DNA of 60,777 nt, taken from contig JADFQA010000020.1 of NCBI GenBank assembly GCA_022562055.1, positions 1-60,777 of the forward strand. Direction: 5' to 3'. Source of the DNA: Acidobacteriota bacterium (lineage in GTDB: Bacteria; Actinomycetota; Acidimicrobiia; Spongiisociales; UBA5794). Shown piece after piece: positions 1-9,077 of this stretch; position 1 is the first letter of the stretch, and each line of letters starts with the position of its first letter. Below the pieces are notes generated by a model. The model made no database searches and had not been told where the DNA came from. It was given only the letters and a program-made list of their open reading frames with translations. A program made the position numbers and the translations under genes.

Positions 1-93
1 TACCAGCATACCCTCACCAAACTCAATCAACCCTGCGACTTTGACCTTGACAGCCGTCACCTTACCTCAAGCGGCAACCCGCTGTAAAGCCAA

Positions 94-948
94 TCATGCA
101 GCAGCTTCCACACGAACGTTTTGCGCTGGGTATAGGTCACCATATTCGTATATATACGTTCCTCTTACCACGCGCAAAACGTTCGCCACAGATACCCAGT
201 CGTCAAAGACTTTGACAACAGCGTCCCTTGCTACTTTTCTACCTTTAGCGACCCAACGTTCTAGCTGTTTAGCATTGGAAAAGTATCGACGTGGCTGGAG
301 CTTTCCTTGGATGCGGACAGGCCATGAAATAACATCGCCCATACTGTTTCGTAGAACAACGATGTCAGAACATCGCCGGTAGACCCATCCCTTGTTGATG
401 AATTCTCCTGGACCTAGCGCCTTTGCTCGTAGGTTAAGCTGATGCTCTCGTAAACGCTCGTACTGAGGAACAACGAGCAACCGGCCTGTAGCAGCTAGAC
501 ACGTTCTATAGTCGGTCACAGCCCGATGGCTACGACAAAGGAGAGCCGCGCTGGTCGCCACGCTGACCGGCTTGGTTGGGCCACGACTAAGCGCAGGTTG
601 CGCCAAGAATGCACGCATCTGCTTGACGCTATGGAGTGCGTCTGGGTCCACGCCGACAAGAGCTGTTTCGTCCACACAGCTTTCTTGCCGGACAGCATTC
701 CAAAGGCGACGTCTACTGTAGAGTAGAACACGTCTGCGTGTCAGACGCCAAAACACGCCATTACCACGACGTAACAAAACCCGCGCATTTGTGAGAGAGA
801 TAGAAAAGAGCCGTGCTAGTTGCCCCGCAAAAACCCGTCGGTTGTCCGACGACGACCCATTTCCAGCTAGCACAGCCCAAGCCATGATACCGCGAGCTGG
901 AAATTGCCGCCTCGTGTATAGATAGGACCATGCTGGAACAGGAATCAT
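94..948 (-). CDS. Unrecognised DNA-binding-like protein, probably of accessory origin
   Basis: A 284-residue open frame that I do not recognise. It is basic, with many Arg and Lys. Two stretches look like helix-turn-helix modules: around residues 43-75 (LARLFSISLTNARVLLRR and a following Arg-rich strand) and around residues 128-155 (ATSAALLCRSHRAVTDYR). That pattern would suit a plasmid- or phage-type DNA-binding protein, but this is inference. Its codons (CTA, TTA, AGA, TCT) and lower GC differ from the GC-rich bias of the genes after 1640, which suggests transfer. The start codon overlaps the stop of the truncated transposase upstream (TCATGA), so the two read like a fused transcript at a rearrangement junction. 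The true start could lie further downstream. That the frame is coding is likely but not certain. Confidence 0.5.
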   Translation of the reverse strand: MIPVPAWSYLYTRRQFPARGIMAWAVLAGNGSSSDNRRVFAGQLARLFSISLTNARVLLRRGNGVFWRLTRRRVLLYSRRRLWNAVRQESCVDETALVGVDPDALHSVKQMRAFLAQPALSRGPTKPVSVATSAALLCRSHRAVTDYRTCLAATGRLLVVPQYERLREHQLNLRAKALGPGEFINKGWVYRRCSDIVVLRNSMGDVISWPVRIQGKLQPRRYFSNAKQLERWVAKGRKVARDAVVKVFDDWVSVANVLRVVRGTYIYEYGDLYPAQNVRVEAAA

Positions 949-1214
949 GATGTCTTGTCCTGCTCCAACTTCTTCATCTTTGCGCGCTCAACCCCCGACA
1001 TACCAGGTGCGTCCCCAGCGTCGATCTCCGCGCCAACTACCCACCGCCGAACCGACTCGGTGCCGTACCCCAACTGGTCCGCGACCCGAACCACTGTTCC
1101 CTGAGACGTCCCCAGCTCCCTCCGCAGCTCAAAAACCAGCCGAACAGCCTGATCCTTCTCATCGCTTGTATACCGACGAGTCGTCGGCCTTCCCGGTGTG
1201 ATTTCCTTTGTCAT
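945..1214 (-). pseudogene. Truncated IS3-family transposase OrfA
   Basis: The 89-residue product carries the OrfA signature: RRYTSDEKDQAVRLVFEL, then RVADQLGYGTESVRRWV, an HTH, then the start of the leucine zipper at KMKKLEQ. In intact IS3-type OrfA proteins the zipper continues (ENRELRRAN-like) and leads to a -1 frameshift into OrfB. Here the reading breaks off after KLEQ with DKTS and a stop, and no OrfB is present on either side. The element is therefore a remnant cut at about position 960. The start chosen is the ATG at 1214; an in-frame ATG at 1223 is also possible. Upstream, GTTTGACA occurs twice 11 bp apart (1273-1280 and 1284-1291) and could belong to the old IS end. Confidence 0.75.
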
Positions 1215-1323
1215 AACCCTCATCTTTCCACACTCAAAAGCCTCCAAGAATCCCAGGGCGAACCATCCAAACGTTTGACACAGGTTTGACATGGGGTGTT
1301 TGGCACTGATTCCGGAAACGACG

Positions 1324-1356
1324 AAACCCTTGAGAACGTCAATGTCTCAAGGGTTT
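1324..1356 (-). terminator. Terminator of the initiator tRNA
   Basis: A perfect inverted repeat with 12-bp arms, AAACCCTTGAGA (1324-1335) and TCTCAAGGGTTT (1345-1356), around a 9-nt loop. It lies 8 nt past the 3' end of the tRNA on the minus strand, and the second arm ends in TTT on that strand. Position and structure fit a rho-independent terminator. Confidence 0.8.
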
Positions 1357-1363
1357 CTAGTTG

Positions 1364-1437
<74 letters not shown>

Positions 1438-1586
1438 TCGTGTGAAGGCGAGATGGTAACGGAACCGCAGGACAATCCCAAAACACGGTGCCTCGCCAGC
1501 GCGACACCTTGGATACTCAGACTGGACAACCCGCACGTGGGACGTGGAAACCCCAGTTCGTGCACCGTCACGGGGCGGTTCTTGCA

Positions 1587-1619
1587 GGTTTGTGAACGCG
1601 TACGGAACGGTTTGTGAAC
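1587..1619 (+). promoter_or_regulatory. Tandem direct repeat upstream of the lipoprotein gene, possible operator
   Basis: The 11-mer GGTTTGTGAAC occurs at 1587-1597 and again at 1609-1619, exactly 22 bp apart, i.e. on the same face of the helix. It lies about 90 bp before the lipoprotein start at 1711 and upstream of the oppositely transcribed tRNA. The spacing suits a dimeric regulator, but no cognate protein is identified. Confidence 0.35.
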
Positions 1620-1710
1620 ACTTCTCTATTCGCAACACATGGCGTTGCGCTTGTGGTTGTTTGGGCAAGAACGGTCACGCATTGGCCAGCTCAAGCAAGG
1701 AAGATCACAC

Positions 1711-2805
1711 ATGAATCAGTTCCTATCGAAACGTCGGCTTCTCGCCCTCGTGCTCGCCAGCCTGATGGTGTTCGCCGCATGTAGCGGCGGGTCCAGCGAT
1801 GCCGCTGACGAGTCGGCTGACGTCGCTGCTGAGGCACTCGCCGAGCAGGAAGACTCCACCGACGAGGCCATGGAAGACAGCGACGAAGCCATGGGGGAAG
1901 ACTCGGAAGAAGCCATGGAAGAAGAGGCCATGGAAGAAGATTCCGACGACGCCATGGAAGAAGATTCCGAGGACGTCGACGCCATGATGGCGGGCGGACC
2001 AGGTCTGCACTTTGACGTCTCAAACTTTCCAACCCTTGCAAACGGTGTCCACTATGAGGGCTGGGCCGTCATCGACGGTGCTCCAGTCTCTACCGGCAAG
2101 TTCAACGTTGTCGACGGCAAGACCGTCAGCCTCGATGGTGACGAGATCAAGGGCTTCCACATCGAGGAAGATCTCGCCGCGGCCACCACGATCATCGTGA
2201 CGATCGAACCAGAGGGTGACACAGATGCCATTCCATCTGACACTCACTTCGTTGCGGGTGACGTCGACTCAGATGGAAAGTCAGAACTCACCATCGACCA
2301 CCCTGCCGCCCTCGGCACTGACTTCTCCGATGCCACCGGACAGTTCATTCTTGCAACCCCATCGAACGGAAACGACACGGACGAGTTGTCTGGGGTTTGG
2401 TTCCTCGACCCATCGGGACCTTCGGCCTCTTTGACACTGCCCACGCTCCCCGCGGGTTGGACCTACGAGGGATGGGCTGTCATCGATGGGACACCGGTCA
2501 GCACCGGCACGTTCCTCAGCGCTGAGGGTGCCGATAGCGGCGAACCGTTCAAGGGTGAAGGCGACACACCGCCGTTCCCTGGCGAGGATTTCCTCCGCAA
2601 CGCACCAGACGGATTGACCTTCCCCACAGACCTACGTGAGCTGCCAATCGTCATCTCGGTCGAGCCCTCACCAGACGATGCACCAACACCGTTCGTGTTG
2701 AAACCCCTGGTCGGCAAAGCGCCGGGAAACGCGGCCGATCACGTTCTCTACGAGCTCGGCAACAACTCCGACGACCTACCCAAAGCAGAAATCTGGATCG
2801 GATAA
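1711..2805 (+). CDS. Secreted lipoprotein with acidic repeat and duplicated WAVIDG module
   Basis: A 364-residue secreted lipoprotein. The start at 1711 is chosen because AAGGAAG lies 9 nt upstream and the product then begins with a lipoprotein signal peptide (RRLLALVLASLMVFAAC, lipobox FAAC). Residues about 50-95 are an acidic low-complexity tract built of AMEED-type units. Two copies of one module follow, near residues 113 (YEGWAVIDGAPVSTGKF) and 251 (YEGWAVIDGTPVSTGTF). The module resembles the extracellular beta-sandwich part of RskA-like anti-sigma factors, where a similar WxVxDGxPVxxG signature occurs. There is no zinc finger or TM helix here, so an anti-sigma role is unlikely. The protein is probably surface-anchored and binding a ligand, but its function is unknown. 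A long hairpin at 2855-2893 ends the unit. Confidence 0.75.
   Translation: MNQFLSKRRLLALVLASLMVFAACSGGSSDAADESADVAAEALAEQEDSTDEAMEDSDEAMGEDSEEAMEEEAMEEDSDDAMEEDSEDVDAMMAGGPGLHFDVSNFPTLANGVHYEGWAVIDGAPVSTGKFNVVDGKTVSLDGDEIKGFHIEEDLAAATTIIVTIEPEGDTDAIPSDTHFVAGDVDSDGKSELTIDHPAALGTDFSDATGQFILATPSNGNDTDELSGVWFLDPSGPSASLTLPTLPAGWTYEGWAVIDGTPVSTGTFLSAEGADSGEPFKGEGDTPPFPGEDFLRNAPDGLTFPTDLRELPIVISVEPSPDDAPTPFVLKPLVGKAPGNAADHVLYELGNNSDDLPKAEIWIG
1867..1986 (+). repeat. Degenerate in-frame tandem repeat (AMEED units)
   Basis: Six GCCATG-starting units begin at 1867, 1888, 1912, 1927, 1951 and 1981. All spacings are multiples of three (21, 24, 15, 24, 30 nt). Each encodes a variant of AMEEDS(D/E). The tract forms the acidic linker of the lipoprotein and is a plausible site of length variation by slippage. 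Confidence 0.7.
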
Positions 2806-2854
2806 CGTCCTCATCTGATCCCAGTCGGCCCCACACCGTGGGACCGCAACAATC

Positions 2855-2893
2855 CAGTGGCCCCTCTCCCAATACACGGGAGAGGGGCCACTG
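2855..2893. terminator. Bidirectional hairpin between convergent genes
   Basis: Perfect 16-bp arms (CAGTGGCCCCTCTCCC and its complement) flank a 7-nt loop. The hairpin lies between the convergent lipoprotein gene and the UPF0182 gene. Neither side has a clear U-tract. Confidence 0.7.
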
Positions 2894-2955
2894 CTGTCAT
2901 CGAATCACAACGTCTGCCCTGAGATACTCTGCGCTATCACCGAAGCGCAAACCGC

Positions 2956-5835
2956 CTAGTTGCTTGCGGCAAGATTGGCGGCCCTTGTCACCAGATCCTC
3001 AGCAAGTTGCACAAACTCTGCGTACTTGGCGAGGTCACCGGATTTCAGCGCGGCGTTGGCATCGTCGAACGCCACTTGCGCTTGCACAATGAGGTCTGCA
3101 ACGCTGCCGTCCCCGATCGGCGTTGGCGGAGGTGTTGTCGTGGGCGTCTCGGACGGATCCACCGGCTCAACAGGCACACCGGTGTCGTCGAAGATCACCG
3201 AGATTGCCTCATCGAGAGTCTTACGCATGACAATCTGCCCATCGAACGACACAACAACCTGCTTGAGCTCGGGGATACCACCGTCGGTCCCTCCCGACGC
3301 AGAATCGGCGCGCAGATAGATCGGCTGCACATACAGCAGCGACTCGTCAATTGGTATGACCTGCATGTTGCCCTTCACCACGGTCGAACCTGTCTGGCCC
3401 CACAGGGTGAACTGCGCTGAAATCTCGGTGTTCTGGTTAATGAAGTCGCCAACCTGGCCCGGGCCGGCTTGCGAGGCATCCGCCGGCAGCGTGTACACGA
3501 TCAGATCGCCATACGAACCGGGATCCGACTTTGCGACCAGGAACGCAACCATGTTTGGACGCTCGGCCGGCGTAAATGGCTGCATCAATATGAACGACAA
3601 ATCTTCTTCGCCGGGTAGCTCCATCAGCAGGTAGTACGGCGACATGGGCCGGTCACTCGTAGTTAAGTTGAACGAGGGCTCGCGGAACACTTCTGTGGAA
3701 GAGGTCGACGGGTCACGGGCTATCTGCCACGGATCAACCAACGAGAAGAACTCCCTTGCGTCGGTGATGTGGTAGTTGAGGTACATATCTGACTGCACTC
3801 GGAACATCGCCTCGGGGTAGCGGAAGTGCTCAGCTATTCCTTCGGGCAACTCTGATGCATCTTTGAACAGGCCGGGAAAGATGCGCTGCTGGGAACGTAT
3901 CAGCGGGTCGCTCGGGTCGATCACGTAGAGGTTTATCTCTCCGCTCTCGGCGTCGACCAGCGCCTTCACCGAGTTCCGGATGTAGTTGAAGTTGTTGGAC
4001 AGGCTTGAGGACCGGCCGATGGCCGACAGGCGCCCGGTCTCGGCCCGTTCAGCGAACGGGTATTGATTGGTCGTTGTGTAGAGGTCAACAACCCACACCA
4101 GCCGGCCATCAAGCACAACAAGATAGGGGTCGTCATCGCTCGACAGGAACGGCGCAATGCGCTCGACGCGCTCGCGTACGTTGCGGATGAGCAGCAGGCG
4201 AGAGTCAGTACGGATTTGTCCAGAGATGAGTGTATCGAGGTTGAGGAACCGAGTCGCAAACGCGGCACGGCGGAAGACGCTCGACAACTGAACCCCGCCC
4301 GTACCCGAGTAGGAACCATAGACAATTCGCTCGCCGCCAATGTCGTCGGGGAAGTCAGCCTCAGGCTCATCGGTGTTGACAATCTTGTACGACGTACCTG
4401 ACTCGTCACCAAAGTAAATGCGCGGCTCATCAATGAGGAACACATCATTGGTGGTGGTCGGCGGGATGTCCTGGACAAAGAAGTCGGGTTGACCGTTTAT
4501 GGTGACCGCGTTTGCGGGTGACAGAACCGCGCCAAAACCGTGCGTGTACACAAACGTTTCGGTGACCCACCCGCTCGACGGAAGGTTTGCCTCATCAAGC
4601 TCCCGTCCCGAGATCATCACCTGCGTCAGTTCACCATCGATTACGTAGCGGTCGACGTCAACATCGGGAAGCGAGTAAAACGTGCGGATCTCTTGGAGTT
4701 TCTTGTATGTGGGCTCCAACACCGAGGGGTCCCACAGCCGGATATTGTCGATCGTCTGCGAGTTATTGGCAATACCCTCGCCCGTGAGTGCAGCGGACGC
4801 GGCGAACGGGATTACTTCGATGTCCTCAATGTCGTACGCCCGTCTTGTGAACTCGATGTTGTACTCCACGAACGGCTCTTCACGACTCACCGCCTCGGGA
4901 TCGACTCGAAAACGTTGAATGAATGCCGGGTAGATCCCGCCGATGACGATCGACGTGAACAGCCACAATGCCAGCGCAACAACCGGTAACACCCATCCCC
5001 GCAAAAAAACGTTCACTACAAGGATGAGGGCGGCAATGATCGAGATAAAGATCAACAAATTCAAGGCGGGACGTTTTGCGTGGAAATCGGTGTACGAGAC
5101 ACCAAACACTTCGCCTCGCTCAGAGTAAACGAGACTCCATTTGTCGAGGAGGTACCCAAACGCCTTGAGCAACGCAATGCCAGCAAACAAAAGTGACATG
5201 TGCATTTTGACACCCGATCCAACGGGGCGACCGGACGCCACCTGGATAGCACCGTTGAAATAGTGCAATGCCGCAACGACGATCGCAGTGACGATCAGAA
5301 GTTGGAAAATCCAACCGAATGACGCCCGATAGAATGGCAGCTCAAACACGTAGCGCGACAAGTCGTTGCCAAACACCGGGTCGTTGATCCCAAAGGATTC
5401 TGAGGAACGGAAGAACAGCCACTCACGCCAGAACGCTCCTGCGCCGAGGGCGACCATGCCGGCAAGGAACGCGGCAACCGCAAGCCTGACCTTCGCAATC
5501 CGGGGTCCGACCCACTCTTGGAAACGTTCGAGCAGCTCGGCGTCAACGTCGTCCGGGTGTGGGGGAATCGGCGGCGAGATGCGGTTGACAAGCCGCATGT
5601 TTCCCCATATCACCGCAAAAGCGACAACAAACGCGACCAACATCAACCAGAACTTTGTGAACACCAACGTCGACCAAACCGACGTCTGATTGACAGAGTC
5701 ATACCAGAGATAGTCTGTCCAAAGAACTGTAACGGCACGTAGAAGGATGATCGCGCCGAACGCGATCGCCGCGTAGAGACCGATTCTCGACTGTTTTACA
5801 CTGGGGCGGCGCACGTTGCGCGGAAACTCAATCAC
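2956..5835 (-). CDS. UPF0182 family membrane protein
   Basis: A 959-residue protein matching the UPF0182 (COG1615) family in length and layout. The N-terminal third holds about seven hydrophobic helices (IGLYAAIAFGAIILLRAVTV, FWLMLVAFVVAFAVI and others up to about residue 300). A long soluble region follows with family-type blocks such as YTHGFG and RIYFGDES. The C-terminus has a Pro/Thr linker (PSETPTTTPPPTP) and a short helical domain ending LAEDLVTRAANLAASN. It is an integral membrane protein with a large extracytoplasmic part, common in Actinobacteria. Its biochemical function is unknown. The start is GTG at 5835. It lies 9 nt downstream of the DivIVA-like gene, so the two are probably cotranscribed. 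Confidence 0.9.
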   Translation of the reverse strand: MIEFPRNVRRPSVKQSRIGLYAAIAFGAIILLRAVTVLWTDYLWYDSVNQTSVWSTLVFTKFWLMLVAFVVAFAVIWGNMRLVNRISPPIPPHPDDVDAELLERFQEWVGPRIAKVRLAVAAFLAGMVALGAGAFWREWLFFRSSESFGINDPVFGNDLSRYVFELPFYRASFGWIFQLLIVTAIVVAALHYFNGAIQVASGRPVGSGVKMHMSLLFAGIALLKAFGYLLDKWSLVYSERGEVFGVSYTDFHAKRPALNLLIFISIIAALILVVNVFLRGWVLPVVALALWLFTSIVIGGIYPAFIQRFRVDPEAVSREEPFVEYNIEFTRRAYDIEDIEVIPFAASAALTGEGIANNSQTIDNIRLWDPSVLEPTYKKLQEIRTFYSLPDVDVDRYVIDGELTQVMISGRELDEANLPSSGWVTETFVYTHGFGAVLSPANAVTINGQPDFFVQDIPPTTTNDVFLIDEPRIYFGDESGTSYKIVNTDEPEADFPDDIGGERIVYGSYSGTGGVQLSSVFRRAAFATRFLNLDTLISGQIRTDSRLLLIRNVRERVERIAPFLSSDDDPYLVVLDGRLVWVVDLYTTTNQYPFAERAETGRLSAIGRSSSLSNNFNYIRNSVKALVDAESGEINLYVIDPSDPLIRSQQRIFPGLFKDASELPEGIAEHFRYPEAMFRVQSDMYLNYHITDAREFFSLVDPWQIARDPSTSSTEVFREPSFNLTTSDRPMSPYYLLMELPGEEDLSFILMQPFTPAERPNMVAFLVAKSDPGSYGDLIVYTLPADASQAGPGQVGDFINQNTEISAQFTLWGQTGSTVVKGNMQVIPIDESLLYVQPIYLRADSASGGTDGGIPELKQVVVSFDGQIVMRKTLDEAISVIFDDTGVPVEPVDPSETPTTTPPPTPIGDGSVADLIVQAQVAFDDANAALKSGDLAKYAEFVQLAEDLVTRAANLAASN

Positions 5836-5844
5836 GGGGTCATT

Positions 5845-7779
5845 CTATTCGATTACAAGACCATCGGGGCCGAGTTCGTCCGAACCAGCGTCATACGCAG
5901 CTCGAGCAGCGGACCGCAGCCGGCGTTCAGCCTCGTCGGAACGCCACGCACGGAACACTTTGCTGGCGGCGCTTGCAACCTGGCGCCCCCCTGCACCAGA
6001 ACTGACCGCACGCTCGATAGCCGCATTGACAGCATCAAGAAGGTCATCAAGAAATTCTTTTCCGCCGGTGCCGTGTGCAGGGTCGCCGGGCTGCGATGCG
6101 GCCACGCCCTGCCGTTCAGCCTCTGCCGAATACCCGGCGATGTGCGCCTCCCTGACAAGCTGGTCAATGTCGCTGACCAGCGAACCGTCGACTTCTGTGA
6201 CTGATGGGCGCCATTGTTGATCACTTGTCCGCAGTTCCTCTAGCGCGTGGTTCTGGATAGCAACGATGTGTTTTTTAACGAGACGTAACGTGCGGTTCTC
6301 AAGCGGAAGCGTCAGTTTGACACGCTGATCGTCGCGAGACTGATCGATCACCTCGCTAATCGCGGCTTCTCTCACGACCGCAGTCTTCCGCCGCTGAACC
6401 GGCTTTGCGGCGGGCTTTCGCTTCGTCCCCGGCGCAGTTTCGACCGGGGCCCCTTCGAAGTCTTCGCCCGTAGCAACCGAGGCGGATACCGTCGTTTCCG
6501 CGGAATCTCGTAGGGCAGCAAACAGGGCGTCGATTTCTCCTGTGTCCGTCTTCTGGTCGTCGGCGTGAGAAAGGTCGGTTTGCGAATCTGACGACGACTG
6601 GGGCACATCGCTAGGAACGGGCACCGCGGATGGGGTGACAGGCGGATCAGCCACCGGTGCGTCGACCGGGGCTTCGCTCTCGGCCGAAGCTGGCTCGCTG
6701 TCTGAGCCGGCTGACTCCGAAAGTGTGACCACCTCATCCAACTCGTCGTGTTGGCCGCCAGGCGCGGAGTCGGGATCCGTGTCGGGGGGCGCGGCCGGCT
6801 CTGAATCTGCGTCCCGAATTGGTTCGTCGATCTCTACAACGGACTCGCCGCCATCGAATACTTCGCCTGACTGGTGCGTTTTGTGCAGCTCCGCGACCTC
6901 ATCGGCCATTGCCAACGCATCGACCGCCGCGTCGGGGATCTCAGAGGCCTTCAGCGGGAGAACTACCCGAACCGTGCCCTCGGCATCCGTCCACCCCTGA
7001 GACTCCGGACTCGGGATGAACTTCTGATGGGATTCGGGTTCGGAGTCCGCCAAATGCGCCGCCGCAGAAATTTCACTGATCGACTGGCGGGCAGTTTCTA
7101 GTTCAGCCATGAGTTCGGCACGTCGCTCTTCGAGCGCCCTCGCCCGCTGCTGGGCAGAGTCAGCAGCCCGCTGCGCCTCAAAGAGCAGCCCCTCGCTTTC
7201 CTTGCGGGCGGAGGTGAGCAGCTCGTCAGCGTCGCGTTGCGACTCCCGCACCACAGCATCGGCGTCCTGGCGTGCGTTACCGGTAAGACGCACCGACTCA
7301 CGCTCAGCCTCCGCACGCATGAAGAATGCATCCTCCTGGGCTGTTGCCAGCAAGGACTCGGCTTGTTCCTTGGCAGTCGCGATCATTTCATGAGAGGACT
7401 CCCACGCAGCTGCTCGTAGGGCCTCTGACGCCTTCGTAGCGTCTGCTCGTCGAATCCGGGCTTCGTCATCTGCCTCGTTTCGCCAACGAGCCGAGTCTTC
7501 AACCGCCCGTGTACGCATGTTTTCAGCCGCCGCACGGGCATCCTGGAGGATCTTCGTTACATCTTGACCGATCTTGTCGAGTTCGACACGGAGCAACTCT
7601 CCCTCCTCAATGCCGAGTTGCTGAAGGGATTGTCGAAGCCTCTCCGCATCATCTTCAATGTCGCGGATGGTCGCTATCGCGTCGCGGCGGAAACTGTCGA
7701 CCTCGTCGCGGTTGTACCCCTTGCGAGCAACCGAGAAGGATCGACCATTGAGATCATCAGCACTGGAAGTGGTAGCCAT
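5845..7779 (-). CDS. DivIVA-domain coiled-coil protein
   Basis: A 644-residue protein with an N-terminal DivIVA domain (residues about 8-45: LNGRSFSVARKGYNRDEVDSF). In this family it binds curved membrane and organises polar growth or septation. A long Ala/Glu/Arg-rich coiled coil covers residues about 45-240. A low-complexity Asp/Ser/Pro region follows (about 300-410). A conserved-looking helical C-terminus (about 450-644) contains VIDQSRDDQRVKLTLPLENRTL as its opening segment. Classical DivIVA/Wag31 proteins are about 260-400 residues, so this is an extended relative, probably a cytoskeletal scaffold and not Wag31 itself. The start ATG is at 7779, and the UPF0182 gene follows directly on the same strand. 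Confidence 0.8.
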   Translation of the reverse strand: MATTSSADDLNGRSFSVARKGYNRDEVDSFRRDAIATIRDIEDDAERLRQSLQQLGIEEGELLRVELDKIGQDVTKILQDARAAAENMRTRAVEDSARWRNEADDEARIRRADATKASEALRAAAWESSHEMIATAKEQAESLLATAQEDAFFMRAEAERESVRLTGNARQDADAVVRESQRDADELLTSARKESEGLLFEAQRAADSAQQRARALEERRAELMAELETARQSISEISAAAHLADSEPESHQKFIPSPESQGWTDAEGTVRVVLPLKASEIPDAAVDALAMADEVAELHKTHQSGEVFDGGESVVEIDEPIRDADSEPAAPPDTDPDSAPGGQHDELDEVVTLSESAGSDSEPASAESEAPVDAPVADPPVTPSAVPVPSDVPQSSSDSQTDLSHADDQKTDTGEIDALFAALRDSAETTVSASVATGEDFEGAPVETAPGTKRKPAAKPVQRRKTAVVREAAISEVIDQSRDDQRVKLTLPLENRTLRLVKKHIVAIQNHALEELRTSDQQWRPSVTEVDGSLVSDIDQLVREAHIAGYSAEAERQGVAASQPGDPAHGTGGKEFLDDLLDAVNAAIERAVSSGAGGRQVASAASKVFRAWRSDEAERRLRSAARAAYDAGSDELGPDGLVIE

Positions 7780-7821
7780 CGATCGCCAACATTACCGTCG
7801 CGCAAGCCGATCGCGTATCAC

Positions 7822-8937
7822 TCAACCCTGAAGCCCGCGCAAGAACGTGAGGGCGTCGTCGATGGTTTCGATCCGAACAACACCGATGTCGTCACCGGCC
7901 GCGTCCACGGCGTCGTCGAAGTTATTCGCCGGCACCAGAACGTACGACGCTCCAGCAGTGATTGCGCCGTACACCTTCTGCTTTATACCGCCAATGGCGC
8001 CGACATTGCCGTCCTGATCAATCATCCCGGTACCAGCTATTGCGAGGCCCGCTGTCAGGTCCTCGTCGAGAAGGCGATCCATGATCTCAAGCGCAAACAT
8101 CAAGCCCGCCGACGGTCCGCCAATGTTGTGTGTGTCGATGTCAATCTCGACCGGGAAAGCGATTCGAGCGTTGTAGTTCGAGAGCAGTACACCCACCATC
8201 CCGCGATCGAGATCTTCGACAAGGTCGCCATTGGCGTCCTCCGCACGAAACGGTCCTAGCGTTATGTTGAACATCAAGGTCTGCGGACTGGCGCTATCTG
8301 CACCCCGGACAAGTTCGACCTCGATCGTGTCTCCAGGAGCGTGGCCACCAATGAACTCGATAGCGTCGGTCGAGAACTGGATGGTCTCGCCGTTCACACC
8401 GACAATCACATCGCCCTCCTCAATCACTCCTTCCGCAGCTGAACCATCGATGACGCTGTTGATGATCGCACCGTCGCCCTCGAACGTGACCTCATAACCA
8501 AGCCGAGTGAGCGCCACAAAGATCGCGGCTTGCTTCGATTGGTCCATGAGGTCAATGTTCTGTTGACGCAGTTCCTCGGGGCTCACACCCCTCGGTCTGA
8601 TGTTCTCCCTCGGGCTGAGATCGACCTTGGGATCGATCTGAGCGCCCCAGTACTCAAGCAGGCTGATTTCCCTGAGCGATACGGTGAGGAAGTAGAGCTG
8701 ACCCTTCGATGGGCCAGCGTCGTCGGCGACCACGATGTAGTCGCCAACGTCATTGACAGGTCCGGGGGACAGGGCGTAATACTCGACAGACGTGTTCGCG
8801 GCGACGAACAGCACACCGCCAACGAGCAAGAAGAACGCAGCGAGAACGAAGGGCCACTTTCGTAGTTTCTTCTTCGGTCGCAGCGATTCGGGAACGTCTT
8901 GCCAGCGGGGATCGTCGGTATCGGTGGGTGTTGTCAT
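7822..8937 (-). CDS. Membrane-anchored PDZ and Lon-type (S16) serine protease, YlbL-like
   Basis: A 371-residue protein. A short cytoplasmic head is followed by one TM helix (WPFVLAAFFLLVGGVLFVAA). A PDZ domain lies near residues 150-220 (GVIEEGDVIVGVNGETIQF). The C-terminal Lon proteolytic domain carries the Ser/Lys dyad: Ser in GGPSAGLMFALEIMD and Lys in GAIGGIKQKVYGAITAG. There is no AAA+ domain, as usual for the YlbL family. It is predicted to act on extracytoplasmic or membrane substrates. A TTG two codons upstream (8943) is an alternative start; ATG at 8937 was preferred. Confidence 0.85.
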   Translation of the reverse strand: MTTPTDTDDPRWQDVPESLRPKKKLRKWPFVLAAFFLLVGGVLFVAANTSVEYYALSPGPVNDVGDYIVVADDAGPSKGQLYFLTVSLREISLLEYWGAQIDPKVDLSPRENIRPRGVSPEELRQQNIDLMDQSKQAAIFVALTRLGYEVTFEGDGAIINSVIDGSAAEGVIEEGDVIVGVNGETIQFSTDAIEFIGGHAPGDTIEVELVRGADSASPQTLMFNITLGPFRAEDANGDLVEDLDRGMVGVLLSNYNARIAFPVEIDIDTHNIGGPSAGLMFALEIMDRLLDEDLTAGLAIAGTGMIDQDGNVGAIGGIKQKVYGAITAGASYVLVPANNFDDAVDAAGDDIGVVRIETIDDALTFLRGLQG

Positions 8938-9065
8938 GAGCAAACCATGCTACCGGGAGTTTTTTGGTAATTGTGAGACCCTGACCAACATTACAGCCGC
9001 CCGCGGTGACATCCCGCTGACATCAATGGCTGGCCTAGGTCACGAGACTCAAGGTATCGGTCCAG

Positions 9066-9071
9066 TACACT
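9066..9071 (+). promoter_or_regulatory. -10 element of a probably leaderless transcript
   Basis: TACACT lies 6 nt before the ATG at 9078, with no Shine-Dalgarno between them. Transcription would start at or next to the A of the ATG. The same TANNNT-N6-ATG geometry recurs at 11997 and 26096. Confidence 0.5.
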
Positions 9072-9077
9072 TACGAG

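Noticed and set aside
1273-1291. GTTTGACA direct repeat 11 bp apart upstream of the truncated orfA
   Set aside because: Could be an IS end or promoter box, but the outer boundary of the element cannot be defined, so it was not listed as a feature.
4540-4989. Long antisense frames inside UPF0182, DivIVA-like, suc, pur and other genes
   Set aside because: They mirror the codon structure of recognised genes on the other strand and carry no domain signature.
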